A DNA stretch of 48,336 nucleotides, taken from Tabrizicola sp. (GTDB taxonomy: Bacteria; Pseudomonadota; Alphaproteobacteria; Rhodobacterales; Rhodobacteraceae). A program made the translations under genes and the position numbers. Location of the stretch: positions 1 through 48,336 of the forward strand of contig JALOTD010000015.1 of the NCBI GenBank assembly GCA_025458105.1, in the 5' to 3' direction. Position 1 is the stretch's first letter. Every line of letters starts with the position of its first letter. Of the stretch, positions 16,075 to 24,291 are shown one piece after another. Under the pieces are notes generated by a model, which was not told where the DNA came from, made no database searches, and saw only the letters and a list, made by a program, of their open reading frames with translations.

Positions 16075-16674
16075 ATGGCGACGGATCGCCATACCCGGCT
16101 GGTTGGGTGGCTGAAGGTGGCCCTGCCGCTGGTGGCCTTGGCGATCCTGTCGACGCTGTTCCTTCTGTCTGACCGGATCGATCCCGACGCCGCCTTGCCC
16201 TATGCCGAGGTCGACGTCGAGGAGCGGGCGCGCGAACCACGGATGACAGCACCTACCTATGCCGCGACCACCTCGGACGGGGCGGCGCTGACGCTTTCGG
16301 CAGAAGAAGCTCGGCCAGCCACAGCAGGCAAACCTGCCGTCGCAGAGGGCCTGCGGCTGGACCTTGCAACACCCGATGGCGCACTGACCGAGCTGCGCGC
16401 CGCGACGGCAACCCTGGACGAGGCGGGCGGACAGATCCTGTTGTCGGGTGGCGTGACCGTCACGACATCCTCGGGTTATCGGCTGGAGATGGCAGAAGTC
16501 GCAGCAAAGACCGACAGGTCCGGGCTGGAGGCACGCGCGCCCGTCTCTGCGACCGGTCCGGCGGGTGATCTTCAGGCGGGGGGCATGGTGCTGGGTCAAG
16601 ATAACACTACCCCTGGCGCCTATCTTCTGGTTTTCAACAAGGGCGTTCGGCTGGTATACCAGCCGGGCGGCTGA
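16075..16674 (+). CDS. lptC: LPS export ABC transporter periplasmic protein LptC
   Basis: Bitopic inner-membrane component that hands LPS from LptB2FG to LptA. The 199 residues contain one N-terminal membrane segment at about 12-33 (VGWLKVALPLVALAILSTLF, FLLSD) and a periplasmic beta-jellyroll with repeated short strands. Sequence conservation in LptC is low; the assignment rests on length, topology, and position between kdsD and lptA-lptB. The gap to lptA is 21 bases. A DUF1239-type LPS assembly protein is the same family. Confidence 0.87.
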   Translation: MATDRHTRLVGWLKVALPLVALAILSTLFLLSDRIDPDAALPYAEVDVEERAREPRMTAPTYAATTSDGAALTLSAEEARPATAGKPAVAEGLRLDLATPDGALTELRAATATLDEAGGQILLSGGVTVTTSSGYRLEMAEVAAKTDRSGLEARAPVSATGPAGDLQAGGMVLGQDNTTPGAYLLVFNKGVRLVYQPGG

Positions 16675-16695
16675 CCGGCCGATGAGGGTCTACCT

Positions 16696-17190
16696 ATGAC
16701 ATTGCGGTTTCTTGCTTTGGGCACTTTGGCGGGACTGGTGGCGTTTGCGCCCATGACCCTGGCGCAAGAGGCGAAGATTGCCTTCGGTGACCTTGCGCAG
16801 GACACCAGCCTTCCGGTCGAGGTAACGTCCGAGACCTTTTCGGTGAACAACGCGGATGGAACGGCGGTCTTCAGTGGCGATGTCCGCGTCACTCAGGGCG
16901 AGATGGTGCTGTCGGCCACAGAAGTGCAGGTCAAGTATGACCCGGAGGGACGCGCCATCCAGGAGCTTATCGCCAAGGGCGGGGTCAGCGTCACGAACCT
17001 GGGCGATAGGGCACAATCGGCCGAGGCGGTCTACACGATCGATACGGGCGTGATCGTCATGACGGGAAATGTTGTTCTGTCGCAGGGACCGTCGTCCATG
17101 CAAGGCCAGAAGTTGACGATCAACCTGAAGGACGGCACAGGGATCATGGAAGGCCGGGTCACCACGACTTTTGTGCCGGGCGGCAACTGA
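16696..17190 (+). CDS. lptA: LPS transport periplasmic protein LptA
   Basis: Periplasmic bridge protein that carries LPS across the periplasm. The 164 residues begin with a signal peptide (MTLRFLALGTLAGLVAFAPM, TLA) and continue as an OstA-like beta-jellyroll: TFSVNNADGTAVFSGDVRVTQ (in part), MVLSATEVQVKYD, then VVLSQGPSSMQGQKLTINL and the ending GRVTTTFVPGG. These match the LptA/LptD N-terminal family. The TGA overlaps the lptB ATG (tgATG), so translation is coupled. Confidence 0.92.
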   Translation: MTLRFLALGTLAGLVAFAPMTLAQEAKIAFGDLAQDTSLPVEVTSETFSVNNADGTAVFSGDVRVTQGEMVLSATEVQVKYDPEGRAIQELIAKGGVSVTNLGDRAQSAEAVYTIDTGVIVMTGNVVLSQGPSSMQGQKLTINLKDGTGIMEGRVTTTFVPGGN

Positions 17191-17948
17191 TGCTGAAGCC
17201 AGAGCTCACCGTGACACCGGGCGAGGGGGGGCTGCAGGTCCGGTCCTTGCGGAAAAGCTACAAGAAGCGTCCAGTGATCCGCGACGTCAGCATGACCTTG
17301 CGTCGGGGCGAGGTGGTGGCGCTTCTGGGTCCGAACGGGTCGGGAAAGACGACCTGCTTTTACTCCATCGCGGGACTGGTAACGCCAGAGGGCGGGCAGG
17401 TACTGATCGACGGCAAGGATGTGACCGCCCTGCCGATGTACCGCCGCGCAAGGTTGGGGATCGGCTATCTGCCGCAGGAAGTCAGCATCTTCCGGGGCTT
17501 GAGCGTCGAGGACAACATCCTGGCCGTGCTGGAAATCGCCGTCGCCGACCGCCACAAGCGGCGTGAACGGCTGGAGGAACTGTTGAGCGAGTTTTCCATC
17601 ACCCACCTCCGCCGGACCCCTGCGCTGGCCCTGTCGGGCGGGGAACGGCGGCGGGTGGAAATCGCGCGCTGCCTGGCGGCCGACCCGAAGTATCTGCTGC
17701 TGGACGAACCTTTCGCCGGTGTCGATCCGATCGCCGTGGGGGAAATTCGCCACCTGGTGCATGACCTGAAGGGCCGGGGGATCGGCGTTCTGATCACCGA
17801 CCACAACGTCCGCGAGACGCTGGAGATCGTGGATCGCGCCTACATCCTGCATGACGGCAAGGTGCTGATGTCGGGCACGACCGACGAGGTCGTGCGGGAC
17901 GAGACGGTGCGCCGGGTCTATCTCGGCGAGAACTTCCGTATCATCTGA
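17190..17948 (+). CDS. lptB: LPS export ABC transporter ATPase LptB
   Basis: Cytoplasmic ATPase that drives LPS extraction from the inner membrane. The 252 residues show Walker A GPNGSGKTTCFYSIAG, the Q-loop in GIGYLPQEVSIFRGLSV, the signature LSGGERRRVEIARCL, Walker B YLLLDEPFAGVDPIAV, and the switch histidine in ITDHNVRETL. LPQEVSIFR and DEPFAGVDPIA are diagnostic for LptB among ABC ATPases. Length is slightly above E. coli LptB (241). The next gene in many proteobacteria, rpoN, is absent here; a 175-base gap leads to hpf. Confidence 0.96.
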   Translation: MLKPELTVTPGEGGLQVRSLRKSYKKRPVIRDVSMTLRRGEVVALLGPNGSGKTTCFYSIAGLVTPEGGQVLIDGKDVTALPMYRRARLGIGYLPQEVSIFRGLSVEDNILAVLEIAVADRHKRRERLEELLSEFSITHLRRTPALALSGGERRRVEIARCLAADPKYLLLDEPFAGVDPIAVGEIRHLVHDLKGRGIGVLITDHNVRETLEIVDRAYILHDGKVLMSGTTDEVVRDETVRRVYLGENFRII

Positions 17949-18123
17949 GGCAAGGTCACCGACTCGGTTGACAAGGGGGCATGGCCTGTCGCCAAATGGC
18001 GGCAATGCGTGTGTCATCTGCCCCCAGTCTGGCCCGTTCCGCAGCGGCAAAACCGGTCGCCAGACCTTGCGTGACGCAACGTTCTTTCCCACGTCTTTGG
18101 AAGGTGCCGACAGGCGCAGGGTG
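17949..18123. other. Non-coding gap between lptB and hpf with a possible gene remnant
   Basis: The gap holds a TTGACA at 17968-17973 that could be a -35 element for hpf; no clear -10 follows at 16-18 bases. The minus strand carries a short reading frame ending at 17956, with a protein-like tail including LATGFAAAERARLGADD, but it has no recognisable start or family. No terminator after lptB was seen. rpoN occupies this place in enteric bacteria. Confidence 0.3.
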
Positions 18124-18675
18124 ATGCCGGCGTGCGGTGAGGCCCTGCAGACCCATGTGAAGGCGGAAATGGGCGAGGTGGTGGAAAAATACGCCCAGCG
18201 TCCGACCGAATGCGTCGTGGTTTTTTCGAAGGTTGCGCATGAATACGTGTGTGAAGCAGTCATTCACCTGTCGACCGGGCTGACGGCTCAGGCCAAGGGC
18301 CATGCGACCGAAATCTATGCGGCGTTCGAATCCTGCCGCGAGAAGATGGACAAGCAACTGCGGCGCTACAAGCGCCGTATCCGGAACCACCATAACCACC
18401 GCGCAACCCCGGTTGAATTCGGCGGTGGGTCCTCGTATATCCTCGCCGCGTCCGAGGATGCCGAGGAAGCCGAACCCGATACGCTTCAGCCGATCGTGAT
18501 CGCCGAGATGGAGACGAAGATTCCTTCGATCACCGTGGGCGAGGCCGTGATGCAGCTGGAACTTGCCGGGCAACGCATGCTGGTGTTCCGGAACGAAGGC
18601 CATGGGGGCGTGAACGTGGTGTACCGTCGTGACGACGGAAACATCGGCTGGATCGATCCCCGGAACGGCAGGTAA
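18124..18675 (+). CDS. hpf: Long-form ribosome hibernation promoting factor, with abnormal N-terminus
   Basis: Binds the 30S decoding centre and, in the long form, dimerises ribosomes to 100S in stationary phase. The 183 residues from the chosen ATG include the HPF/YfiA core (GEALQTHVKAEMGEVVEKYA, LSTGLTAQAKGHATEIYAAF, EKMDKQLRRYKRR), an acidic linker (ASEDAEEAEPD), and the C-terminal dimerisation domain (KIPSITVGEAVMQLELAG, RRDDGNIGWIDP). From memory, related proteins start with a strand of the type MRYQISGKQIDIGEALQ; here only MPACGEALQ is found, and none of the three frames upstream encodes the missing strand. The frame is open further upstream to a TTG at 17968, without similarity. The ribosome site is poor. 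Either the first strand is lost, or the start has been rebuilt or sequenced wrongly. Confidence 0.85.
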   Translation: MPACGEALQTHVKAEMGEVVEKYAQRPTECVVVFSKVAHEYVCEAVIHLSTGLTAQAKGHATEIYAAFESCREKMDKQLRRYKRRIRNHHNHRATPVEFGGGSSYILAASEDAEEAEPDTLQPIVIAEMETKIPSITVGEAVMQLELAGQRMLVFRNEGHGGVNVVYRRDDGNIGWIDPRNGR

Positions 18676-18711
18676 CAGGCGCCCCGGTTCGCGCAGGAAC
18701 GACGCTCACTT

Positions 18712-19176
18712 ATGGAACTTTCCAAACTCCTTACTCCAGCCGCAGTCCGGGTCGTCGGACAGTTTGCCTCGAAAAAGCGACTGTTCCAGGAACTGGGCGA
18801 GATCGCCGCACAGGCCTATGGCATGTCCAGCGCAACGGTGGTCGACGGTCTGCAGGAACGCGAGACCCTGGGGCCGACCGGTGTGGGGCACGGCGTCGCC
18901 CTGCCCCATGCCCGGCTGGAAGATCTGAAAGGGATCGTCGCTGTGTTCGTGCGTCTGGAAAAACCGCTGGATTATGACAGCGTCGACCGCCAGCCCGTTG
19001 ATCTTGTCTTCGGGCTGTTCGCGCCCAAGGATTCCGGGGTCGATCATCTGAAGGCGTTGGCGCTGGTCAGCCGGACAATGCGCGACCCGAACGTTGTAGC
19101 CAAGCTGCGGGCCAACACTGACCCGGCCAAGCTGCATGCCATCCTGACCGAAAGCCGCGCCCCGCAGGCCGCATAA
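18712..19176 (+). CDS. ptsN: Nitrogen-regulatory PTS EIIA protein
   Basis: Phosphoryl-accepting EIIA-Ntr of the regulatory PTS (PtsP-NPr-PtsN), which controls potassium transport and other processes rather than sugar uptake. The 154 residues have the EIIA family-2 fold. The phosphorylated histidine is His66 in GHGVALPHARLEDL. Other matches are VVDGLQERETLGPTGVG and PVDLVFGLFAP. Length is normal (about 155-163). It follows hpf by 36 bases, the usual hpf-ptsN pairing, and probably shares its transcript. Confidence 0.95.
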   Translation: MELSKLLTPAAVRVVGQFASKKRLFQELGEIAAQAYGMSSATVVDGLQERETLGPTGVGHGVALPHARLEDLKGIVAVFVRLEKPLDYDSVDRQPVDLVFGLFAPKDSGVDHLKALALVSRTMRDPNVVAKLRANTDPAKLHAILTESRAPQAA

Positions 19177-19192
19177 CGGGTTTTTCCACCAC

Positions 19193-19222
19193 AGCCGGCA
19201 ATATCGGCTGAGCAATATCAGC
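19193..19222. repeat. Two overlapping small hairpins sharing a CAATATC repeat
   Basis: AGCCG-gcaatat-CGGCT (19193-19209) and GCTGA-gcaata-TCAGC (19207-19222) are perfect 5-bp stems that overlap by GCT, so only one can form at a time. The loop region repeats GCAATATC. No T-run follows. It lies in the 105-base gap between ptsN and the OmpA-type gene and may be a weak terminator or nothing. Confidence 0.25.
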
Positions 19223-19281
19223 GGACGGCCATTGGGCGTTCAGAGAGTGTCCATCTCCTTGATCTTCTCATAGGAGCCGAA

Positions 19282-20175
19282 ATGCTTGCACGTTCGATTG
19301 CCCTCTTGGTCTTAGCAGTTGGAACGCCCGTTTGCGCACAAGAACGCCTGCTGGATGTAGATCCCTATGCCGGATCGGAAGAGCGAATCGGTGACCGCGT
19401 GGACGAGGCTTTTGGCACCGCTCAGCGCGTCATCGGTCTGGTCGACGGCAAAGTGGTGGCAGAGCCGTTCGAGGGTCGCGTCTTGTTGCGCCGGTTCGAG
19501 AACCCCGCCGGAAAATCCTCGCTGGAGATTCTGGAAAACTACCGACTGGCCCTGGAGGCTGAGGGGCTGGTCATCGACTGGACCTGTGCCAGCCGGGCCG
19601 ACTGCGGCAACCAGGCGGATGGCGGATGGCGCAGCCGGAACGGCATGAACCTGGGCGTTGGCAGCGATGTGCGCTATCTTACTGGCACGCTGACCTTTGA
19701 AGGCGCGACAGTGCATGTCTCGGTCGGGGTAGAAAGCCGGAACCACTATGTTCAGGTCCTGCAGGCCGATGCGATGTCAACCGGCAAGGTGGCCGTGACC
19801 GATGCCGAGGCGATGGCAGCAGGGATCGACGCCGTGGGAAAGATCGCGCTGGACAACATCTATTTCGATTTCGGCAGTGCGGTGCTGTTGCCCGATTCTG
19901 ATGCCGCGCTTGCTGAAATTGCACGGCTTTTGACCGACCGGCACGAGTTGCAGGTCTATCTGGTCGGACACACCGACAGCGTAGGAACACTGGAAGCCAA
20001 TCTTGACCTGTCGCGCAATCGCGCCCAGGCCGTTGTGACGGCGCTGGAGACCCGGTTCGGAATTGCGCCAGATCGCGCCGTTCCGGCTGGAGTGGGGCCA
20101 CTGGCCCCGGTCGCGTCCAATGCGACCGAGGACGGTCGTCGATTGAACCGCCGGGTTGAGATCGTCGCGCGCTAG
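19282..20175 (+). CDS. OmpA-family peptidoglycan-associated protein
   Basis: Exported protein that probably anchors to peptidoglycan. The 297 residues have a signal peptide (MLARSIALLVLAVGTPVCAQ), a unique middle domain (about 20-185) with a CASRADCGNQADGGW segment whose two cysteines may form a disulfide, and a C-terminal OmpA domain (about 190-297): NIYFDFGSAVLLPDSDAAL, YLVGHTDSVGTLEANLDLSR and RRLNRRVEIVAR. The arrangement resembles the DUF4892-type OmpA proteins of other proteobacteria. The ATG follows TAGGAG. It ends three bases before the convergent sulfotransferase gene, with no terminator between. Confidence 0.86.
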   Translation: MLARSIALLVLAVGTPVCAQERLLDVDPYAGSEERIGDRVDEAFGTAQRVIGLVDGKVVAEPFEGRVLLRRFENPAGKSSLEILENYRLALEAEGLVIDWTCASRADCGNQADGGWRSRNGMNLGVGSDVRYLTGTLTFEGATVHVSVGVESRNHYVQVLQADAMSTGKVAVTDAEAMAAGIDAVGKIALDNIYFDFGSAVLLPDSDAALAEIARLLTDRHELQVYLVGHTDSVGTLEANLDLSRNRAQAVVTALETRFGIAPDRAVPAGVGPLAPVASNATEDGRRLNRRVEIVAR

Positions 20176-20178
20176 CGC

Positions 20179-21579
20179 TTAGGCGCGCCAGGGACCAAAG
20201 CCAAAGCCCAGATAGTCGCGGGAATAGGCCGCCTCGGCGGCTGTATCGAGGCTGGAGTCATAGATTGCAGCCAGAGCGGTTGCGGCCGTATCGTCAGGCG
20301 GCAGGGCTGCCGCTTCCGCCCCGACTTCTGACGCCAGAAAATCGAGACCCTGCGCCAGCCGATCCTCACGGATCACCAGGTCCAAAGGCTGAAAGCTGGA
20401 AAAGCCCTGCAAGATCGCTGTCTGGCTTGCCCAGTTCGAATCGACGCGCTGCCCAGTCTGACCCGAGGTCGCAAGGCGGCAGTAGTTCAGGAAGACCAGA
20501 AAGGCGTCACGCTCGGCCGCGGTATCGGCAAATGGCTGGCCAGGGTCGGGCAAGCGGGCCTTGTAGGCTGTCATCAGCACCCGGCGATGTTCAGCAAGCT
20601 GGCCCGACAGGATCTTTTCGCGAAACGCCACATGCGCGCGAAGCAAGGGGTGGCGGACGACCGTAAACGCACGATGGCCCGGATGCGTCCGCTTCCACTG
20701 CCGCAGAGATTTGTTGTCGAAGCCTTCCAGCAGACCGCCAAACCCGGCCATCCAGCGGACAATGGCGGCATCGGGGGCAGATCGGACCGGGAAGAACAGA
20801 AGGCGGGCGGCATTGCAAGCAACTGCATGCGGGATCGCCGCAGTACGGCGTGGTTCGAAGACCGGGGTTCGGGCCAAAGCGAAAAGGTCAGCGCGGGCCA
20901 AAGCGGCTACCATCGCCTCGGGATTTTCCAGCTTTTTCTCAAGCGGCTCGGGGTTCTGCTTCTTCAGCGTGTCATCGACCGCCTTCAACCGCCCTTCCAC
21001 GCCCAGAAACGCGGCGAGGCCGTTCAGAACCTCGACCGAACTCAGATCTTCGTAGTCCAGGACAAAGGCGGTCTGGCCCGAGGCCTGCAAGGCGCGCAGC
21101 AGGCGGAGGTGAAAGGTCTGGGTGGCGGCTAAGTGGTCGGCAAACTCGGCTTCGTCAAAGCGCACGGTCGCGGACTTCAGCCGTTTGGCATCGGTCAGCT
21201 TCCACTGGCCCGTCGCCTGGGCAATCTTCCAGCTGACATAGCTGTCCACCGGGTTGCGGGCCAAGATGATCTTGGCGCAGGCCGGATCCTCCAGCACCAG
21301 GTCAAGCACCCTTGGGTCATGGTCGTGGAAAAAGCGAAACCCGGGCAGGCCCGCCGTTTCGGCCCGCAGCCTGCGCAGCAATGGCTTGGGGTTCAGATCC
21401 CTCTCGGCAAGGGTAATCCCGAACAGTTCAACCGCGTCCTTCTTGCCGATGAAATGGGGATTGAAGAGCTCGCCATAGCTGGTCACGCCGTCCAACGCAT
21501 TCAGGTTCGCTTCCAGGAAATTGGACCCGGTGCGCATGCCGGCCAGGATGACAAAACTGTGGAAGGCCGGAACCGACAT
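20179..21579 (-). CDS. Sulfotransferase-family protein with a degenerate second half
   Basis: Predicted PAPS-dependent sulfotransferase, cytoplasmic. Residues 1-250 carry the recognisable features: a 5'-phosphosulfate loop in VILAGMRTGSNFLEANLNAL, an FRFFHDHDPRV segment, the 3'-phosphate site ILARNPVDSYVSW, and the FVLDYEDLSS motif near 170. This resembles the Stf0/NodH-like group. Residues about 255-466 look like a second, diverged domain: FFPVRSAPDAAIVRWMAGF and FTVVRHPLLRAHVAFREKIL, the latter like the 3'-phosphate site of sulfotransferase family 2, but without a good PAPS loop. It starts one base after the stop of the GT14-like gene, the last of a five-gene run beginning with galU. The substrate is unknown; a glycan made by the neighbouring transferases is the best guess. 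Confidence 0.78.
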   Translation of the reverse strand: MSVPAFHSFVILAGMRTGSNFLEANLNALDGVTSYGELFNPHFIGKKDAVELFGITLAERDLNPKPLLRRLRAETAGLPGFRFFHDHDPRVLDLVLEDPACAKIILARNPVDSYVSWKIAQATGQWKLTDAKRLKSATVRFDEAEFADHLAATQTFHLRLLRALQASGQTAFVLDYEDLSSVEVLNGLAAFLGVEGRLKAVDDTLKKQNPEPLEKKLENPEAMVAALARADLFALARTPVFEPRRTAAIPHAVACNAARLLFFPVRSAPDAAIVRWMAGFGGLLEGFDNKSLRQWKRTHPGHRAFTVVRHPLLRAHVAFREKILSGQLAEHRRVLMTAYKARLPDPGQPFADTAAERDAFLVFLNYCRLATSGQTGQRVDSNWASQTAILQGFSSFQPLDLVIREDRLAQGLDFLASEVGAEAAALPPDDTAATALAAIYDSSLDTAAEAAYSRDYLGFGFGPWRA

Positions 21580-21580
21580 G

Positions 21581-23275
21581 TCATTCTACCGGCTGGGACA
21601 TGACCGGTGCGCGGCCATTCGGTAGGCTGTCCAGCGTTTCGGGCATGTCACCCATCAGGACCGGCTGCATCCCCTGATTGCGCAAGTCCTGCAGGAAAGA
21701 TGAGAACCCGGCCAGCGGCAGAAGCCGGGGCAGATCGGCCCTCCGCTGGCGCACGCGCGGGTTCAGCATGTCGACAATGACTTGCAGCGGTTCGGCCGGA
21801 TTTTCCAGGAACTCTCCCAGCGTCCAGCGGCGCATCCGGGCTTTTGATTCTGGGCTGTCCACAAGCGCGATCAGATCGGCCTCGATCTTCTGCAGCCGGG
21901 CGACTTCGCCGCGCACCTCATGCGCCGAGCGACCGGACCGCCAGAGCGGCACAGCAAACGCACCGGTGACCGCGAAGACCATCGCATTCGGGTCCTGGGC
22001 GATGAACTTTGCGATCTCTTGCACGTCAGACGGCCCGAACTGAAAGCACTGCGTTTCGCCGCGCGTGTTCCAGATCAGGCTGGTCAGAAAGCTGCGGGGG
22101 TTGTAGTCGCGCAAGGTCGCGCTGTCAGACAGACCGCCCTTGAATACGGCCTCGCCGGTTGCAAACTGCACCCGCTCAGAAGCGAACAAGTGGCCGTGAA
22201 CCCGCCCTTCGACCGCTTGAGCCAACCAGGGCCGAAAATCTTGAAACAGCGCGTCGAACCCTTCGAACACGCCGTAGGGGGCGGCCGACTGATTGCCACC
22301 GCGGCCCTGGTTCGGAAAACGGCTTTGCATGAACAGGCCCGGGCGGCCCTTGACCCGGCGCTGCACCGCCTTTGCAAACAGCCGGTCGATCTTGCCGGGG
22401 TTCGGCGCAGGGCGGGGCGCGTGTTCGGCATTCTGCAGGAACGTCTGATACAGCAGATCGGCACTGTGCCAGATCTTGCGCGCAGCAAACGCCTCGGACT
22501 GGCGCAGAAGATGCAGGTGGTCGTCATAGAAGATATGCGGACGACCCTGGAAATCGAACTTCGCCAAAGTCAGCGACCTGCTTTCGACGCGGTGCGAGAC
22601 TTGGCGCACCAGAGTCTGGAAATAGCTTTCATCCGGAATCCAGACACGCCGGAAATAGCGGTCATAGCGGGAACGGTCCGGATGCTTCAGGATTGCTTCC
22701 AGGCTGGCACGGGTCAGGCACCACCATTGGCTGCCAAGATGCGGAACGATCCCGTCAGGGATTCGGCGATGCAGGCCCAGGCGGCGCTGCAGGCGGACGT
22801 AAAGGTCGAACAGGCGGCGCTGCTTTTTCCACGAGAACGGGAAGCGCAGCGTGAAGCGTTCCTTGTTTAGGCCGCCGACTGTCCAGCCGACATCGGCAGT
22901 GGTCACGCTTTCGATGAAATCGGTGTGCGGATTGGCGTCCAGAAACCGCTCCAGATCGCGAACGGGGCGGATCGGCAGGCAGGAACCAGAGGCCAGAAAG
23001 ACGTGCCCCACCTGCGGGAAATCGGCCAGCATGCGGCTGGCGGCAAGGATCGTCGCCTGCACCAGTCCGAACATACCCCATTCGCAGGCAACACGATCCG
23101 AAAAGCGGACGTCCGGAAGATCGGTAAGGGCCTGGACCAGACCGTCTCGTTCCCGGTCTGGCACCCTCCTGTCCAGATGGATCACGACCGGGCAGCCGTG
23201 CCGCGCCCAGTGCCGGGCGACCTGGGCCGCGCGGTCTAGCGCCGTGTGGCATAGCATGACGACGCCGAAGCTCAC
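21581..23275 (-). CDS. GT14-type (core-2/I-branching) glycosyltransferase with C-terminal extension
   Basis: Predicted beta-1,6-GlcNAc- or xylosyl-transferase. The N-terminal half (about 1-290) matches the branch family: VVMLCHTALDRAAQVARHW, VVIHLDRRVP, CEWGMFGLVQATILAASRML (in part), VFLASGSCLPIRPVRDLERFL, a PHLGSQWWCLTR stretch and WIPDESYFQTLV. The C-terminal half (about 300-564) carries GLFMQSRFPNQGRGGNQS and LTSLIWNTRGETQCFQFGPS and looks like the DUF5927 extension found in Rhodobacteraceae. The GTG start overlaps the upstream gene's stop (GTGA) and has AAAGGAA upstream; a longer frame exists but only inside that gene. Length is 564 residues. The protein's exact acceptor is not known. 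Confidence 0.82.
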   Translation of the reverse strand: MSFGVVMLCHTALDRAAQVARHWARHGCPVVIHLDRRVPDRERDGLVQALTDLPDVRFSDRVACEWGMFGLVQATILAASRMLADFPQVGHVFLASGSCLPIRPVRDLERFLDANPHTDFIESVTTADVGWTVGGLNKERFTLRFPFSWKKQRRLFDLYVRLQRRLGLHRRIPDGIVPHLGSQWWCLTRASLEAILKHPDRSRYDRYFRRVWIPDESYFQTLVRQVSHRVESRSLTLAKFDFQGRPHIFYDDHLHLLRQSEAFAARKIWHSADLLYQTFLQNAEHAPRPAPNPGKIDRLFAKAVQRRVKGRPGLFMQSRFPNQGRGGNQSAAPYGVFEGFDALFQDFRPWLAQAVEGRVHGHLFASERVQFATGEAVFKGGLSDSATLRDYNPRSFLTSLIWNTRGETQCFQFGPSDVQEIAKFIAQDPNAMVFAVTGAFAVPLWRSGRSAHEVRGEVARLQKIEADLIALVDSPESKARMRRWTLGEFLENPAEPLQVIVDMLNPRVRQRRADLPRLLPLAGFSSFLQDLRNQGMQPVLMGDMPETLDSLPNGRAPVMSQPVE

Positions 23276-24282
23276 GCCCAGTTTCCTTTCGACATCAGGC
23301 CCAGGATTTCCAGCTGACGCCAGTTGATATACTTTTCGCTCCAGCCGCACCACAGATCACGTTCCAGTGCGATGCCTTGGCGGTAGGCCCGGTACTCCTG
23401 GCTTTCGGCATAGTGCTGGCCGCGCTTCAGCTCTTCCTCAGCTTTCAGGGCAAAGGTGTCCAGAAACTTTGCGTGCAGCAGACAACCGGATGGCTTTTCG
23501 CCGCCGCCGGTCTCATATGTCAGGTTCAGCCCGCGCGGCAGCAGCATATGGGTCGAGCTGACATAGGCATAGGATCGGTGCCATTTCACCAGCGGGATCT
23601 TGTTCATCGCCGGGGCCTGTTTCGGCTGGTCGGTGAAGAACAACCGTGCGCGCGGGCCACCCTGGATCCAAAGGTTCAGGTAGGGCCAATTCTTGCGGAT
23701 CGTGTAATTTCCGCTGTCGAAATACTGAGCGATTTCAAAGGGATTTTGTCCCTCGCGGTAGGGGTGTTCGTGCATCGCACCCTTGGGATACATGTCCAAA
23801 AGCATGGCCGCAAAGCTACGGGTGCCCGTACTGTCCAGCCAGTCCGTCAGTGCGCGCAGGGGCCGGGTCTCGCAGAACGGATAGACCAGGAATTCGTCAA
23901 CATCGACGGTCAGGCACCACCGGCCTGAGCCATGTCTGCGCAACAGATGCATGACCCAGTCCATGCCGTAGCGCGATTGCTTATACCCCGCCGTACTGGA
24001 CCACAGCGATACATCGGGCTGGTCGACAAGGTAGTCTCGCGTGCCATCATCCGACCCGTTGTCGACGATCAGGAAGTGATCTACCCCCAGCTTGCGGTAG
24101 TAGTCCAAAAAGTATGGCAGGCGAATCCGTTCGTTCCGCATCGTCGAGAACAGCAAGATCGGTTGCGAGGGAAGCCCCTGCATCCGGTCTGTCACCTGCC
24201 GCAGTTGCCGACGCTTGCGGAAGGCCCGGAACACCAGGCGCTTGCGTTTCCAGCGAAGCTTGTAAGATTGCAGGATGCCCAT
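23272..24282 (-). CDS. Glycosyltransferase, Glyco_tranf_2_4 (GT92-like) type, copy 1
   Basis: A 336-residue predicted glycosyltransferase. It has a very basic start (MGILQSYKLRWKRKRLVFRA), then the family motifs LLFSTMRNERIRLPYFLDYY, FLIVDNGSDDGTRDYL, WCLTVDVDEFLVYPF with the metal-binding DxDEF, and MYPKGAMHEHPYREG. The end is WRQLEILGLMSKGNWA. It is a clear paralogue of the next upstream gene (similar through the whole length), so the two arose by tandem duplication. It is nine bases downstream of that paralogue and overlaps the GT14-like gene by four bases. Nucleotide-sugar and acceptor are unknown. Confidence 0.85.
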   Translation of the reverse strand: MGILQSYKLRWKRKRLVFRAFRKRRQLRQVTDRMQGLPSQPILLFSTMRNERIRLPYFLDYYRKLGVDHFLIVDNGSDDGTRDYLVDQPDVSLWSSTAGYKQSRYGMDWVMHLLRRHGSGRWCLTVDVDEFLVYPFCETRPLRALTDWLDSTGTRSFAAMLLDMYPKGAMHEHPYREGQNPFEIAQYFDSGNYTIRKNWPYLNLWIQGGPRARLFFTDQPKQAPAMNKIPLVKWHRSYAYVSSTHMLLPRGLNLTYETGGGEKPSGCLLHAKFLDTFALKAEEELKRGQHYAESQEYRAYRQGIALERDLWCGWSEKYINWRQLEILGLMSKGNWA

Positions 24283-24291
24283 GCCCGCCCC

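Noticed and set aside
20168..20200. Possible terminator between the OmpA-type gene and the sulfotransferase gene
   Set aside because: Only short GC palindromes (GCGCGCTAGCGC) overlap the stop codon; no stem with T-run.
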